Assembly (NCBI GenBank): GCA_037974335.1
Contig: CM075761.1
Coordinates: forward strand, 14,575,549 to 14,639,548
Origin: Prionace glauca
Lineage: Eukaryota > Chordata > Chondrichthyes > Carcharhiniformes > Carcharhinidae
Length of the DNA: 64,000 nt
Reading direction: 5' to 3'
The position numbers and the translations under genes are program-made. The notes below the pieces were generated by a model. It was given only the letters and a program-made list of their open reading frames with translations. It was not told the origin of the DNA and searched no databases. This document shows, one piece after another, positions 32,285-42,545 of this stretch. Position 1 is the stretch's first letter. Each line of letters begins with the position of its first letter.

Positions 32285-32875
32285 TACCAGTGTAGAGGTT
32301 GGGGGGGGAGCGGAGGGTGGGAGGGTGGTGTGTGGGGTCTGGGGGTGTAGGGGTGCAGATGGGGGGTGTGGGGTGTGGGGGTGGGGGTGGGTTGGTGTGG
32401 GGTTGTGGGGGTGGTGTGTGGGGTGTGGGGGTGTGGGGTTAGGGATGTGGGTGGAGGTGGGGGTGGGGGAGTGTGGGGGTGGGGATGGGCGGGTTTGGGG
32501 GTGGGGGATGGAGGGGTGGAGATGGGGGTGTGCAGTTGGGGGTGGGGGTGTGGGGTGTGGGGATGTGGGGTTAAGGATGAGGGTTGGGGTGGGGAGTGTG
32601 GGGTGGGGGTTTAGGGATGTGGGTGGGGGTGTGGCGGTGTGGGGGTGGGGGTGGGTGTGGGGGGTGTGAGGGTGGGGGTGGGGGGGGTGTGGGAGTGGAG
32701 GTGGGGGGTTAGGGATGTGGGTGGGGAGTGTGGGGTGTGGGTGTGGGGGGTTAGGGATGTGGGTGGGGAGTGTGGGGTGTGGGGGTGGGGGGGTTAAGGA
32801 TGTGGGTGGGGTTGGGGAGTGTGGGAGTGGGGGGTTATGGGGGTGGGGGAGGGGGGTGCAGGGGTGGGGGTGAAT
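32285..32875 (+). repeat. G-rich minisatellite (GGGTGTGGGG units)
   Basis: About 590 bases of GGGGTGTGGGG, TTAGGGATGTGGGTGGGG and similar units. Many GGG runs suggest G-quadruplex potential. A higher-order unit of about 60-70 bases (..TTAGGGATGTGGGTGGGG..) repeats near 32580-32820. Frames across it are artefacts. Confidence 0.9.
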
Positions 32876-33235
32876 TTAGAGAATTGGAATACAATCGGAG
32901 CGGGACATTGACAGCAATAGTTGATTTTACCAGCGCTGAAAATTACTATTCTCCTCCTCATGTTCTAAGGGCCCAGGTTCACTTCCTGCCACGGCAGACA
33001 TTTGCTCTGGAGCAGCGGAGGCTGCGGAGAGCACTTCAGGTGAGAGGGGAAATTGCAAAGGAGTTGTGAACAGCAAGTTTTTGCACAGAGAGTGACAGTT
33101 TTCTGGAAAGCGCTGATTGGATTGGTGGTGAAGAGAGATATTTGATTGGGGCATTTCAGTGGTTTTTATATCAACACATGTATATGCAAGGTATAGAGAG
33201 ATATGGACTAAGGACGGGTAAAAGACATAAGTTTA
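32876..33235. other. no recognised gene; open to 33069
   Basis: A frame running out of the minisatellite gives FRELEYNRSGTLTAIV..HFLPRQTFALEQRRLRRALQ, ending at 33069. A GCACTTCAG|GTGAGAG donor-like site occurs at about 33039. No domain recognised, so I do not call a gene. Confidence 0.35.
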
Positions 33236-33484
33236 ACTTGGCATCGTTGTCGAGTCAACATCATGGGACAGGGGCTCATTGTTTCTGGCGAGCAAAGTCG
33301 AGAGGCAGCGATTTTTGGACATCAGAGGAGGCAGCAACGGGGATGGCAGTTCAGGCAGTGTGCTGCATCTCCTGTGGGATGTATGTGGTGAGGGACTCCA
33401 GTAGTGTTTCAGGGGATTTTACTTGTAGGAAGTGCGTTAGAATGCAGCTTCTGGAGGAGCGTGTAAAGGAGTTGGAGGTGGAAG

Positions 33485-34462
33485 TACATAAGAACATAAG
33501 AAATAGGAGCAGGAGTAGGCCATCTGGCCCTTCGAGCCTGCCCCGCCATTCAATAAGATCATGGCTGATCTGTCGTGACTCAGCTCCACCTTCCCGCCCT
33601 CTCCCCATAACCCTTAATCCCTTCTCTTATCAAAAACCCATCAACCCGTTTCTTAAAAATATTTAGCGAGGCAGCCTCCACCACTTCAACGGGCAGAGAA
33701 TTCCAGAGATTCACCACCCTTTGAGTGAAGAAGTTCCTCCTCAACTCTGTTCTAAACCGTCCCCCCCTTTATCTTGAGGCTGTGCCCCCTAGTCCTACTG
33801 TCTTTTTTGAGCGGGAACAGTCTCTCCACCTCTATCCTATCCATCCCATTCATCATCTTATACGTCTCAATGAGATCTCCCCTCATTCTTCTAAACTCTA
33901 ACGAGTACAAGCCTAGTTTATTCAGCCTCTCCTCATAGCTCAATCCCCTCAACTCCGGTATCAGCCGAGTAAACCTCCTCTGCACTCCCTCCAGGGCCAA
34001 AACATCCTTGCGCAGGTGCGGCGCCCAAAACTGCACACAGTACTCCAGCTGCGGCCTCACCAATGCCCTATACAGCTGCAGCAAGACCTCCCTACTTTTA
34101 TATTCAATCTCCTTCGCTATGAAGGCCAGCATCCCATTCGCCTTCCTGACCACCTGCTGCACCTGCAAGCTGGGTTTTTGCGACTCATGCACAAGGACCC
34201 CGAGGTCCCTCTGCACCGTCGCCTGCTGCAGTTTTTCGCCCCGTAAGTAATAGTCCTTCCTACCATTCCTCCTACCAAAGTGGACCACCTCACACTTGCC
34301 AACATTAAATTCCATTTGCCATTTCCTGGCCCATTCGCCCAGCCTATCTAGATCCTTCTGCAGACTCTCCACACCCTCCGCACAATTTGCCTTTCCCCCA
34401 ATCTTGGTGTCATCAGCAAATTTCGACACCCTGCACTCGGATCCCTCCTCCAGATCAGTTAT
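33485..34462 (-). mobile_element. CR1-D LINE nested in CR1-A ORF1
   Basis: 3' tail CATAAGAACATAAGAAATAG at 33487, then 3'UTR and ORF2 C-terminus. Frame 33752-34429 gives [47 protein letters not shown] and SLEFRRMRGDLIETYKMM. ORF1 of the host breaks off after KELEVEV and resumes at SYRELVTP, so about 48 bases of target were lost at insertion. Confidence 0.92.
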
Positions 34463-35191
34463 AGGGAGTTAGTCACTCCTAGAAACCAGTCTTGGGTCAC
34501 TGCCACGAGGAGAGGAAAAAAGAATGTGGTGGGACAATCCCCTGGGGCTGTTCCCCTCCAAAATAGGTTTTCGGTCATGGAGGCTACAGTTGAGGAGGGA
34601 TCAACTGGGGATAGCCAAAGGGAGCAGGTCTCTGGGGATGAGCCTATTGTAAAAGCTCAGGTGGTTAGGGGTAGCAAAAGATTAGGACTTGTCATTGGGG
34701 ACTCCACCGTTAAAGGGACGGATAGGAGAGTCGGTAATAATGATAGGAACTCAGGGCTGGTGTGTTGCCTACCAGGGGCTGGGGTCCAGGATGTCTCAGA
34801 GAGGATATTCAAGACTCTCAGGGGAGAGGGAAATCAACCCCAAGTTATTATTCATGTGGGGACGCATGATATAGGAAGGCAAAGGGAAGGGGACATTAAG
34901 CAGAGATTCATGGAGTTGGGGTGGAAGCTAAAGGCCAAGACAGACAGAGTGGTTATCTCTGGACTCTTGGCTGTGCCACGGGATAGTTTAGAGAGGAATA
35001 GAGGGAGGGAAAGCTTGAACTCGTGGCTGAGGGGTTGGTGCAGGAGGGAGGGGTTTAAGTACTTGAACAATTGGGGCTCGTTCTGGGGAAGGTGGGACCT
35101 TTATCAGAGGGATGGGATTCACCTGAACCACAGGGGAACAAATATCCTGGGAGGTAAATTTGTTAAGGTTATGTGGAGTGGTTTAAACTGA
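34463..35191 (+). CDS. CR1-A ORF1, C-terminal part with esterase-like domain
   Basis: Continues from the insertion with RELVTPRNQSWVT, then GDSTVKGTDRRVGNN, VGTHDIGRQREGD and DGIHLNHRGTN, ending MWSGLN like the other copies. The first half (33343-33484) is upstream of the insertion, so no complete protein can be made from this copy. Confidence 0.9.
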   Translation, partial: RELVTPRNQSWVTATRRGKKNVVGQSPGAVPLQNRFSVMEATVEEGSTGDSQREQVSGDEPIVKAQVVRGSKRLGLVIGDSTVKGTDRRVGNNDRNSGLVCCLPGAGVQDVSERIFKTLRGEGNQPQVIIHVGTHDIGRQREGDIKQRFMELGWKLKAKTDRVVISGLLAVPRDSLERNRGRESLNSWLRGWCRREGFKYLNNWGSFWGRWDLYQRDGIHLNHRGTNILGGKFVKVMWSGLN

Positions 35192-35299
35192 TTCAGAGGG
35201 GGGGTGGAAGTGAGGGGGGTGAAAGTGAGGGGGGCATAGATGGGGACTGCAATGCACGGCATTGCGGGGGAGGGGCGGAACAGGGTTTGGAATGTGGTT

Positions 35300-36880
35300 T
35301 GAAATGTGTATACTTTAATGCGAGGAGTATTCGCAATAAGGTGGATGAACTTGCAGCGTGGACCAGTGCCTGGGACTTCGATGTTGTGGCCATTTCAGAG
35401 ACTTGGATAGAGCAGGGTCAGGAATGGATGTTGCAGGTCCCGGGGTACAAATGCTTTAATCGGAGTAGACAAGGAGGTAGAAGGGGGGGGTGGGGTAGCA
35501 TTATTGGTCAAGGACTGTATCTCAGTGTCAGAGAGGAACTTTGATGAGGACTTGTCTGTTGAGGTAGTATGGGCGGAGATTAGAAATAGGAGAGGAGAGG
35601 TCACCCTGTTGGGAGTCTTTTATAGACCTCCAAAAAGTTCTAGAGAGGTTGAGGAAAGGATTGCGGAGACGATCCTTGTTAGGAGTGAAAGTAATAGGGT
35701 AATTGTTATGGGGGACTTTAACTTTACTCATGTAGATTGGAATTGCTGCAGCTCTGGCTCGTTAGAGGGGTCAGTTTTTGTTCAAAATGTGCAAGAAGGT
35801 TTTTTGACTCCGTATGCAGATAGGCCGACGAGAGGTGAGGCTATATTGCATTTGGTGCTCGGTAATGAGCCAGACCAGGTGCTAGACTTGGAAGTTGGTG
35901 TACAGTTTGGGGATAGTGACCACAATTCGATTACGTTCACCTTAGTGATGGAAAGGGATAGGCATGAACCTCGGGTCAGTAGTTTCAGCTGGGGGAAGGG
36001 TAATTATGAGGCTATTAGGAGAGAATTAGGAAGCATTGGTTGGAATGGGAGATTACAGGGACTGGGAACATCCGAGATGTGGAGATTTTTCAAGGAGAAG
36101 CTATTGCGGGTCTGTGATAAGTATATCCCTGTCAGGCAAGGAGGATTTGGTAGGCCTAGGGAACCATGGTGCACCAAAAAAGTTGATTCGTTGGTTAGGA
36201 AGAAAAAGGAGGCTGATGTTCGGATGAGGCTTGAGGGCTCAGGTAGTGCATTAGAAAGTTTTAGATTGGCTAGGAGGGAGTTGAAGAGGGAGTTAGGAAG
36301 GGCTAAAAGAGGACATGAGATGATTTTGGCTGATAGGATTAAGGAGAACCCTAAGGCGTTTTACAGGTATGTCAAGAACAGAAGGTTGGTTAGGACAAGA
36401 TTAGGGCCAGTTACAGACAGTAGAGGGAAGTTGTGTGTGGAACCGGAGGAGATTGGAGAGGCGTTGAACCAATATTTCTCTTCGGTGTTCACGCAAGGGG
36501 ACAGGAATGTAGCTGAGGAGGACACTGGGGTGCAGGGGTGTGAAATATATAGTATTGCAGTTGATACGGGGGATGTGCTGGATATTTTAGAGGGATTGAA
36601 AATAGATAAGTCCCCTGGTCCAGATGGGATTTACCCTTGGATTCTTTGGGAGGCAAGAGGGGTGATTGCGGAGCCTCTGGCTCTGATCTTCAGGTCGTCG
36701 TTAGTCTCTGGTATAGTACCAGAAGATTGGAGGACAGCAAATGTTGTCCCATTGTTTAAGAAGGGGAGAAGGGACTTCCCTGGGAATTATAGACCGGTGA
36801 GTCTTACTTCTGTGGTGGGTAAGGTTTTGGAAAGGATTATTAGAGACAGGATTTACAGTATTTGGAAAGTAATGAGTTGA
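35300..36880 (+). CDS. CR1-A ORF2, endonuclease and linker (broken)
   Basis: LKCVYFNARSIRNKVDELA, AISETWIEQGQEW, then a frame change in a run of Gs near 35490. The next frame (35504-36880) gives EVVWAEIRNRRGEVTLLG, MGDFNFTHVDWNC, FGDSDHNSITFTLVM, the basic linker, and the RT start NYRPVSLTSVVGKVLERII. It ends early at IWKVMS where the frame shifts near 36865. Confidence 0.9.
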
Positions 36881-38067
36881 TAAGAGACAGTCAGCATGGT
36901 TTTGTAGCGGGTAGGTCATGCCTTACTAACCTTATCGAGTTCTTTGAGAAAGTGACCAAAGAGGTGGATAGGGGTAAGGCAGTTGATGTGGTGTATATGG
37001 ATTTTAGCAAGGCGTTTGATAAGGTTCACCATGGTAGGCTTCTGCAGAAAATGCAGATGTATGGGATTGGGGGTGATCTAGGTAATTGGATCAGGAATTG
37101 GCTAGCAGATAGGAGACAGAGGGTGGTGGTTGATGGGAAATATTCGTCATGGAGTTCGGTTACAAGTGGTGTGCCTCAGGGATCTGTTTTGGGGCCACTG
37201 CTGTTTGTAATTTTTATTAATGATCTGGATGAGGGTATAGTTGGGTGGATTAGTAAGTTTGCTGATGACACCAAAGTCGGAGGTGTGGTAGATTGTGAGG
37301 AAGGGTGTCATAGTTTGCAGGATGACTTAGAAAGGTTGAAGAGCTGGGCTGAGAGGTGTCGGATGGAGTTTAATGTGGAAAAGTGTGAGGTAATTCATTT
37401 CGGTAGGAATAACAGATGTGTTGAGTATAGGGCTAACGGGAGGACTTTGAATAGTGTGGAAGAGCAGAGGGATCTAGGTGTATGTGTACATAGATCCCTG
37501 AAAGTTGGGAATCAAGCAGATAAGGTTGTTAAGAAGGCATACGGAGTCTTGGCGTTTATTGGTTGGGGGATTGAATTTAGGAGTCGCAGCGTCATGATGC
37601 AACTGTATACAACTCTGGTGCGGCCACACTTGGAGTTTTGTGTGCAGTTCTGGTCCCCACATTTCAGGAAGGATGTGGAGGCTTTGGAGAGGGTGCAGAG
37701 GAGGTTTACCAGGATGTTGCCTGGTATGGAGGGGAGATCCTATGAGGAGAAACTGAGAGATTTTGGGTTGTTTTCGCTGGAAAGAAGGCGGCTAAGAGGG
37801 GATCTCATTGAAACATATAAGATGAGTAGAGGTTTAGACAGGGTAGATAGTGATAGCCTTTTTCCTAGGATGGAGAAAGCTAGCACGAGGGGGCACGATT
37901 TTAAATTAAGGGGGGGTAGTTATAGGATTGATGTCAGGGGTAGGTTCTTTACCCAGAGGATGGTGAGGGACTGGAATGCCCTGCCAGCTGCTGTTGTAAA
38001 TGCACCTAATTTGGGGGCGTTTAAGAGATCTGTGGATAGGTTTATGGATGAAAAGGGATTGGTTTAG
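36862..38067 (+). CDS. CR1-A ORF2, reverse transcriptase and C-terminus
   Basis: 401 open residues: [84 protein letters not shown], terminus VDRFMDEKGLV. Catalytic motifs intact. Differs from the 28127-30160 copy at few positions, so both inserted recently. Confidence 0.93.
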   Translation: MESNELIRDSQHGFVAGRSCLTNLIEFFEKVTKEVDRGKAVDVVYMDFSKAFDKVHHGRLLQKMQMYGIGGDLGNWIRNWLADRRQRVVVDGKYSSWSSVTSGVPQGSVLGPLLFVIFINDLDEGIVGWISKFADDTKVGGVVDCEEGCHSLQDDLERLKSWAERCRMEFNVEKCEVIHFGRNNRCVEYRANGRTLNSVEEQRDLGVCVHRSLKVGNQADKVVKKAYGVLAFIGWGIEFRSRSVMMQLYTTLVRPHLEFCVQFWSPHFRKDVEALERVQRRFTRMLPGMEGRSYEEKLRDFGLFSLERRRLRGDLIETYKMSRGLDRVDSDSLFPRMEKASTRGHDFKLRGGSYRIDVRGRFFTQRMVRDWNALPAAVVNAPNLGAFKRSVDRFMDEKGLV

Positions 38068-38069
38068 GC

Positions 38070-38400
38070 TACAAGGAACAAAGAACAAAGAACAAAACAG
38101 CACGGGAAACAGGCCCTTCGGCCCAACGAGCCCGCGCCGCCGTCCCATGGTCAGTGACCTATTCATGCCTCTAGTCTATGCCTAATGTGTGAGGATCAGG
38201 GAGGTCCAATATAGGGACAATTTGTTACCCAATCAATCAGCCTAAAAGCACATTTTTGGGATGTGGGAGGAAACCGGAGCACCCGGAGGAAACCCACGCA
38301 ACCACAAGGAGAACGCGCAAACTCCCACGGACACAGGCCTCCATGTGTCCGCACAGCAACAGAGATAGTCTCTGTGCTGCCATGATGCCCTCGAGATGGT
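38070..38400 (-). mobile_element. CR1-B-type 3'UTR module nested in CR1-A 3'UTR
   Basis: Plus-strand text ACAAAGAACAAAGAACAAAAC, CAGGCCCTTCGGCCCAACG, GGGAGGAAACCGGAGCACCC, to CTCGAGATGGTCATTG. It interrupts the CR1-A 3'UTR between GGTTTAGGCT and AGTGGGTCATTG. Contains no ORF2 codons. Confidence 0.9.
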
Positions 38401-38534
38401 CATTGTTAGTGGGTCATTGTTTTGTAACTGGTCGGCGCAACATCGTGGGCCGAAGGGCCTGTTCTGCGCTGTAATGTTCTATGTTCTATTGTTGTGGTGC
38501 ACTCTTTAAAAAAACAGAAATTAATAATCTACTG

Positions 38535-38740
38535 ATTATTGCCGATTGGTGTAAAACCCACATGATTTAATATTGCCCTTTGGGGAAAGAATTTTCTGCC
38601 TTAACCTGGTCTGGCCTACATGTGACTCCAGAGCCAAAGCAATGCCGTTGCCTCGCAACGGCTCGCCAAGGGCAAGAAGGGATGAGCAGTAAATGGCGGC
38701 CAGCCAATGACGGCCAAGGCCACGAATGGACAAAAATAAT
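38535..38740 (+). mobile_element. SINE body/tail, same family as 14140-14455
   Basis: AAGAATTTTCTGCCTTAACC, TGGTCTGGCCTACATGTGAC and GGATGAGCAGTAAATGGCGG match the body of the second tRNA SINE. The tRNA head is not visible. Confidence 0.65.
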
Positions 38741-38876
38741 CCTGGCTGCAAGTCAGCCAATCAAGTCATTGTCAAATTTCTGTTCTCGGGATTTAGTTTT
38801 GGGCAAGTCTGTTACTGAGTACAAAAGGAGAAGCGTAGCTGCAGTTCCAAATATGTTTCACTTAGTGTAAAGAACA

Positions 38877-39110
38877 ATGAAACTTCCTGTGCTCGTGGTT
38901 GTTTCTATATTAAGCACGACTCCTATCATCTCACTGACACATTGCAAAACATGTCCTGTTGCAGACCACAAAAGTGAAGAGGCCGCACTAACAGCCCTTC
39001 AGTATCACAGATCTACACAGCTCTCAATTCATATTTATATTTCACAATTGCATAACTTGCAAATCACAGAAGGGGATCATTCGGCCCATCAGCTCGGTGC
39101 AGTAGTTAAT
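38877..39110 (+). CDS. possible first exon of a small secreted protein (uncertain)
   Basis: ATG at 38877 opens MKLPVLVVVSILSTTPIISL, a good-looking signal peptide (Lys, a hydrophobic core, then THCKTCPVADHK). Next is SEEAALTALQYH, which faintly recalls the EEAALxAL start of fetuin-type cystatin domains. The frame then runs into the CR1-D tail at 39111, so the real exon must end earlier; donor-like GT sites occur near 38972. A TATA-like element is only vaguely present upstream (GTACAAAAGG, 38820). No matching downstream exon was found. It could be chance. Confidence 0.25.
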
Positions 39111-40283
39111 ATTCATAAGAACATAAGAACATAAGAAATAGGAGCAGCAGTAGGCCATCTGGCCCTTCGAGCCTGCCCCGCCATTCAATAAGATCATGGC
39201 TGATCTGTCGTGGCTCAATTCCACTTTCCGGCCCTCTCCCCATAACCCTTAATCCCTTCTCTTATCAAAAACCCATCAATCCGCTTCTTGAAAATATTTA
39301 GCGAGGCAGCCTCCACCACTTCAACGGGCAGAGAATTCCAGAGATTCACCACCCTTTCAGTGAAGAAGTTCCTCCTCAACTCCGTTCTAAAACTCCCCCC
39401 CCCCCCTTTATCTAAAGGTTGTGCCCCCCTCGTCCTACTGTCTTTTTTGAGCGGGAAGAGTCTCTCCATCTCTATCCTATCCATCCCATTCATCATCTTA
39501 TACATCTCAATGAGATCTCCCCTCATTCTTCTAAACTCCAACGAGTACAAACCTAGTTCATTCAGCCTCTCCTCATAGCTCAACCCCCTCAACTCCGGTA
39601 TCAGCCTAGTAAACCTCCCCTCACTCCCTCCAAGGCCAAAATATCTTTGCGCAGGTGCGGCGCCCAAAACTGCACGCAGTACTCCAGCTGCGGCCTCACC
39701 AATGCCCTATACAGCTGCAGCAAGACCTCCCTACTTTTATATTCAATCCTCCTCGCTATGAAGGCCAGCATCCCATTCGCCTTCCTGACCACCTGCTGCA
39801 CCTGCAAGCTGGGTTTTTGCGACTCATGCACAAGGACTCCGAGGTCCCTCTGCACCGTCGCCTGTTGCAGTTTTTCGCCACGTAAGTAATAGTCCTTCCT
39901 ACCATTCTTCCTTCCAAAGTGGGCCATCTCACACTTGCCAACATTAAATTCCATTTGCCATTTCCTTGCCCATTCGCCTATCTAGATCCTTCTGGAGACT
40001 CTCCACACCCTCCGCACAATTTGCCTTTCCCCCAATCTTGGTGTCATCCGCAAATTTCGACACCTGACACTCGGTTCCCTCCTCCAGATCATCTATATAA
40101 ATGGTAAATAGCTGAGGCCCCAGCACAGACCCCTTGGGCACTCCACTAGTCACCATCCGCCAATCCGAATAGCACCCGTTGACCCCCACCGTCTGCCTCC
40201 TATTTGACAACCAATCCTCTATCCACGCTAACACCCTACCCCCAACTCCAAGTCCCCTACCTTCTGCAATAACCTCTTATGAG
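39111..40283 (-). mobile_element. CR1-D LINE, 1.2 kb, 5'-truncated
   Basis: Tail CATAAGAACATAAGAACATAAG, 3'UTR, then frames 39215-39667, 39601-39954 and 39944-40234. Motifs: NWLSNRR-type start, [63 protein letters not shown], terminus FLIREGIKGYGERAG. A C-run near 39400 and other indels break the frame. Confidence 0.92.
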
Positions 40284-40492
40284 GAATTCCATGCATGCCT
40301 CATCATAATGTCTCTTCCATCAACACAGCCTTCTATTTTTTTTTCTCCCCGACTTTTCCCTAAATTCATGTGTGACATTCATCTCAGCCATTTCCTATTC
40401 TAGTGTGTTCCACATCCACCCACTTTCTTCCGTCGGGTAAAATGATAGAAAATTCTGAAACCGCCTACCAAGTCTCTAAAACAGCATCTTCC

Positions 40493-40922
40493 AGAGAGAC
40501 TGAGAGATTTCGCTTGATTTCGTTGTTTTCGCTGGGAAGAAGGCGGCTAAGAGGGGACCTTATGGAAACATATAAGATGATTAGAGGTTTAAATAGGGTA
40601 GATAGTGATAGCCTTTTTCCTAGGATGGAGAAAGCTAGCACGAGGGGGCACGACTTTAAATTAAGGGGGGGTAGATATAGGACTGATGTCCGGGGTAGGT
40701 TCTTTACCCAGAGGGTGGTGAGGGACTGGAATGCCCTGCCAGCTGCAGTTGTAAATGTGCCTAGTTTGGGGGCGTTTAAGAGATCTGTGGATAGGTTTAT
40801 GGACGAAAAGGGATTGGTTTAGGCTAGTGGGTCATTGTTTTTTTAACTGGTCGGCGCAACATCGTGGGCCGAAGGGCCTGTTCTGCGCTGTAATGTTCTA
40901 TGTTCTATGTTCTATGTTCCCT
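40493..40922 (+). mobile_element. CR1-A LINE 3' end
   Basis: Open frame to 40822: FSLGRRRLRGDLMETYKMI, LFPRMEKASTRGHDFKLRG, terminus VDRFMDEKGLV, then CATCGTGGGCCGAAGGGCC and four ATGTTCT units. Bases 40284-40492 before it hold nothing recognised. Confidence 0.92.
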
Positions 40923-41054
40923 GCTTGCCTGTCAACTGTGTTTTGGATAGACCTGCCATATATTAAGCTGATCCCTCCCTGCACCCGAGTTACGACTGTA
41001 AATCTACATTCTGCACCCTTTCATTTCCTTCTCCTCTAAGTACCCTATGAATGG

Positions 41055-41135
41055 TTCGTTGATTTCGTGTAAAATAATTTTCACTGCATGCCAATGCACG
41101 TGACAATAATGAATGAAATCAAATCATAGATCATG
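41055..41135 (+). repeat. TGACAATAATGAATGAAATCA-type repeat tail
   Basis: TTTTCACTGCATGCCAATGCACGTGACAATAATGAATGAAATCAAATC. Reverse-complement kin of the units at 47.5-48.2 kb. A second copy is at 41862-41940. Confidence 0.6.
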
Positions 41136-41145
41136 CAACGTCGAT

Positions 41146-41470
41146 CATAGAATCCCTACAGTACAAAAAAAGGACATTCGGCACATCGAGTCCACATCGA
41201 ACACAATCCCACCCAGGCCCTATCCCCATAACCCGATGTATTTACTCTGGCAAGTCTGTCTGTCACCAGGAAGAATTTAACATGGCCAATCCGTCTAACA
41301 CTCACATCCTTGGACTGTGGCAGGAAAGCAGTGCAGGTGGAGGAAATCCACGCAGATACAGGGAGAATGTGCAAACTCCACACAGATAGTGCGGAGAATG
41401 CTGAGAATCGAACACAGCTCACCGCAGCTGCGAGGCAACAGTCATAACCATCCTGACACCGTGCCACCCC
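41146..41470 (-). mobile_element. HE1-type tRNA SINE, diverged
   Basis: Minus strand: head with GGTGGCACGGTG and a degraded B box, core GTGTGGAGTTTGCACATTC, 3' end GACTCGATG-type and CTGTAGGGATTCTATG. Confidence 0.87.
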
Positions 41471-41509
41471 CACCGTGTCACCGCCAATATCTGTGACAAA
41501 ATTAAATCA

Positions 41510-41826
41510 AGTCATAAAAACTCGAACAGTGCAGGAAGAGGCCATTCGGCCCATCGAGTCTGCACCGACCACAATCCCACCCATATATTACCAACTAATC
41601 CCTTTAAGCTGCATAACCCAGGGCACTAAGGGGTAATTTAGCATGGCCAATTAATCTAACCCACAAGTCTTTGGACTGTGGGGGAAACCAGAACACTAGG
41701 AGGAAACCCACGGAGACACAGAGAGAACGTACAAACTCCACACAGACAGTGACCCAGCCGGGAATCGAACCCAGGTTCCTGGAGCGGTGAAGCAGCAGTG
41801 CCAACCCAATGTGCTACCGTGCCGTC
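41510..41826 (-). mobile_element. HE1-type tRNA SINE
   Basis: Minus strand: GGACGGCACGGTAGCACA head, B box GGGTTCGATTCCCGGC at about 41765, full core, and 3' end GACTCGATGGGCCGAATGG. Two HE1 copies in the same orientation lie 40 bases apart. Confidence 0.9.
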
Positions 41827-41861
41827 CTCGACACCTCGATGAACGTTTTATTTTGCTTTGC

Positions 41862-41940
41862 CTGTATAGCGTGCAAAAAACAATATTATTCACTGCTTCC
41901 TAATACATGTGTCCATAATAAATCAAATACATTCAAATTA
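41862..41940 (+). repeat. GTATAGCGTGCAAAAAACAA repeat tail
   Basis: GTATAGCGTGCAAAAAACAATATTATTCACTG..ATACATGTGTCCATAATAAATCAAATAC. Reverse complement of the tandem unit at 47.5-48.2 kb. Confidence 0.6.
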
Positions 41941-42383
41941 AACCAGACGATATATCCCCCAATCTCTGAATTCGCCATTGCATTTATTGGCCGCTATCTT
42001 AAACAGGTGACCAATTCATTTGAAATGGTACATGTGTCCGATCAACAATTTCATACTTGGAACGTCTATTTCCTGTCAAGCCTCAATCTTCACTCGTTTT
42101 ACGGAAAAGAACCTCAGCCTATTCAATATTCCCTGATAGTTAGGAGCTATCAGTTCTGCTACAACACTTGTGAAGTATTTAGAGTAACGTTCCTGTTGTT
42201 TCTTTAACCTCACCAGATTTTGAAGAACCGTGCTTTGCTCTCCAAGTCTGGCCTAAGTGCTTTGAGTGGATGCCTGTGATATTTTGCAAAACATGCTGAG
42301 TGCGTACCAGCACTTTGACAGTTAGTAAACAGGAAGACGACAGAGAGCTGTCTGCCTCGGTGCATTTTTTCAACCACGACGTG

Positions 42384-42398
42384 TATTTATTAATATAC
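42384..42398 (+). promoter_or_regulatory. possible TATA box of the VJ-C1 receptor gene
   Basis: TATTTATTAATATAC lies about 105 bases before the leader ATG, a plausible distance for a short 5'UTR. No octamer (ATGCAAAT or its complement), which immunoglobulin promoters usually carry, was seen in 42280-42500. Confidence 0.35.
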
Positions 42399-42502
42399 AC
42401 AGTGCGGAAATTTCACACCTCCGTCACACAGAGAGAACAAGAGCGAGTTTTCAGTGAGATTCAGATCGGGGGCTCAGAGTCTCGCTGTCTGGATCAAGGA
42501 CA

Positions 42503-42545
42503 ATGAGTTTCCTCGGTATATGTGCATTGTTCCATCTCTTCCAGG
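42503..42545 (+). CDS. receptor exon 1: signal peptide
   Basis: MSFLGICALFHLFQ plus one base, then donor G|GTGAGA. A short hydrophobic leader split from the V exon by a phase-1 intron is the classic immunoglobulin/TCR arrangement. It has a purine-rich context before the ATG (GGACA). The next exon's first codon completes to Val, giving FQ-VTVSHS. Confidence 0.75.

Larger units (their letters stand above)
33240..38490 (+). mobile_element. CR1-A LINE, nearly full length, with two nested insertions
   Basis: Order: 5'UTR piece with GGCAGCGATTTTTGG and CATCAGAGGAGGCAGCAA (33290-33340), ORF1 start (MAVQAVCCISC) at 33343, a minus-strand CR1-D copy (33485-34462), the rest of ORF1 (to 35191), endonuclease (35290-36080), reverse transcriptase to 38067, a minus-strand CR1-B-type 3'UTR piece (38070-38400), and the CR1-A 3' end with ATGTTCTATGTTCT (to 38490). 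Frameshifts lie near 35500 (a G-run) and 36870. It mirrors the copy at 28043-32260. Confidence 0.93.

Noticed and set aside
32274-32669. Gly/Trp/Val-rich plus-strand frames of up to 131 residues
   Set aside because: Translation of the GGGTG minisatellite; several frames are open at once.
42280-42500. ATTTTGCAAAACATG upstream of the receptor, resembling an Ig octamer
   Set aside because: It does not match ATGCAAAT or its complement, and the gene need not be B-cell specific.
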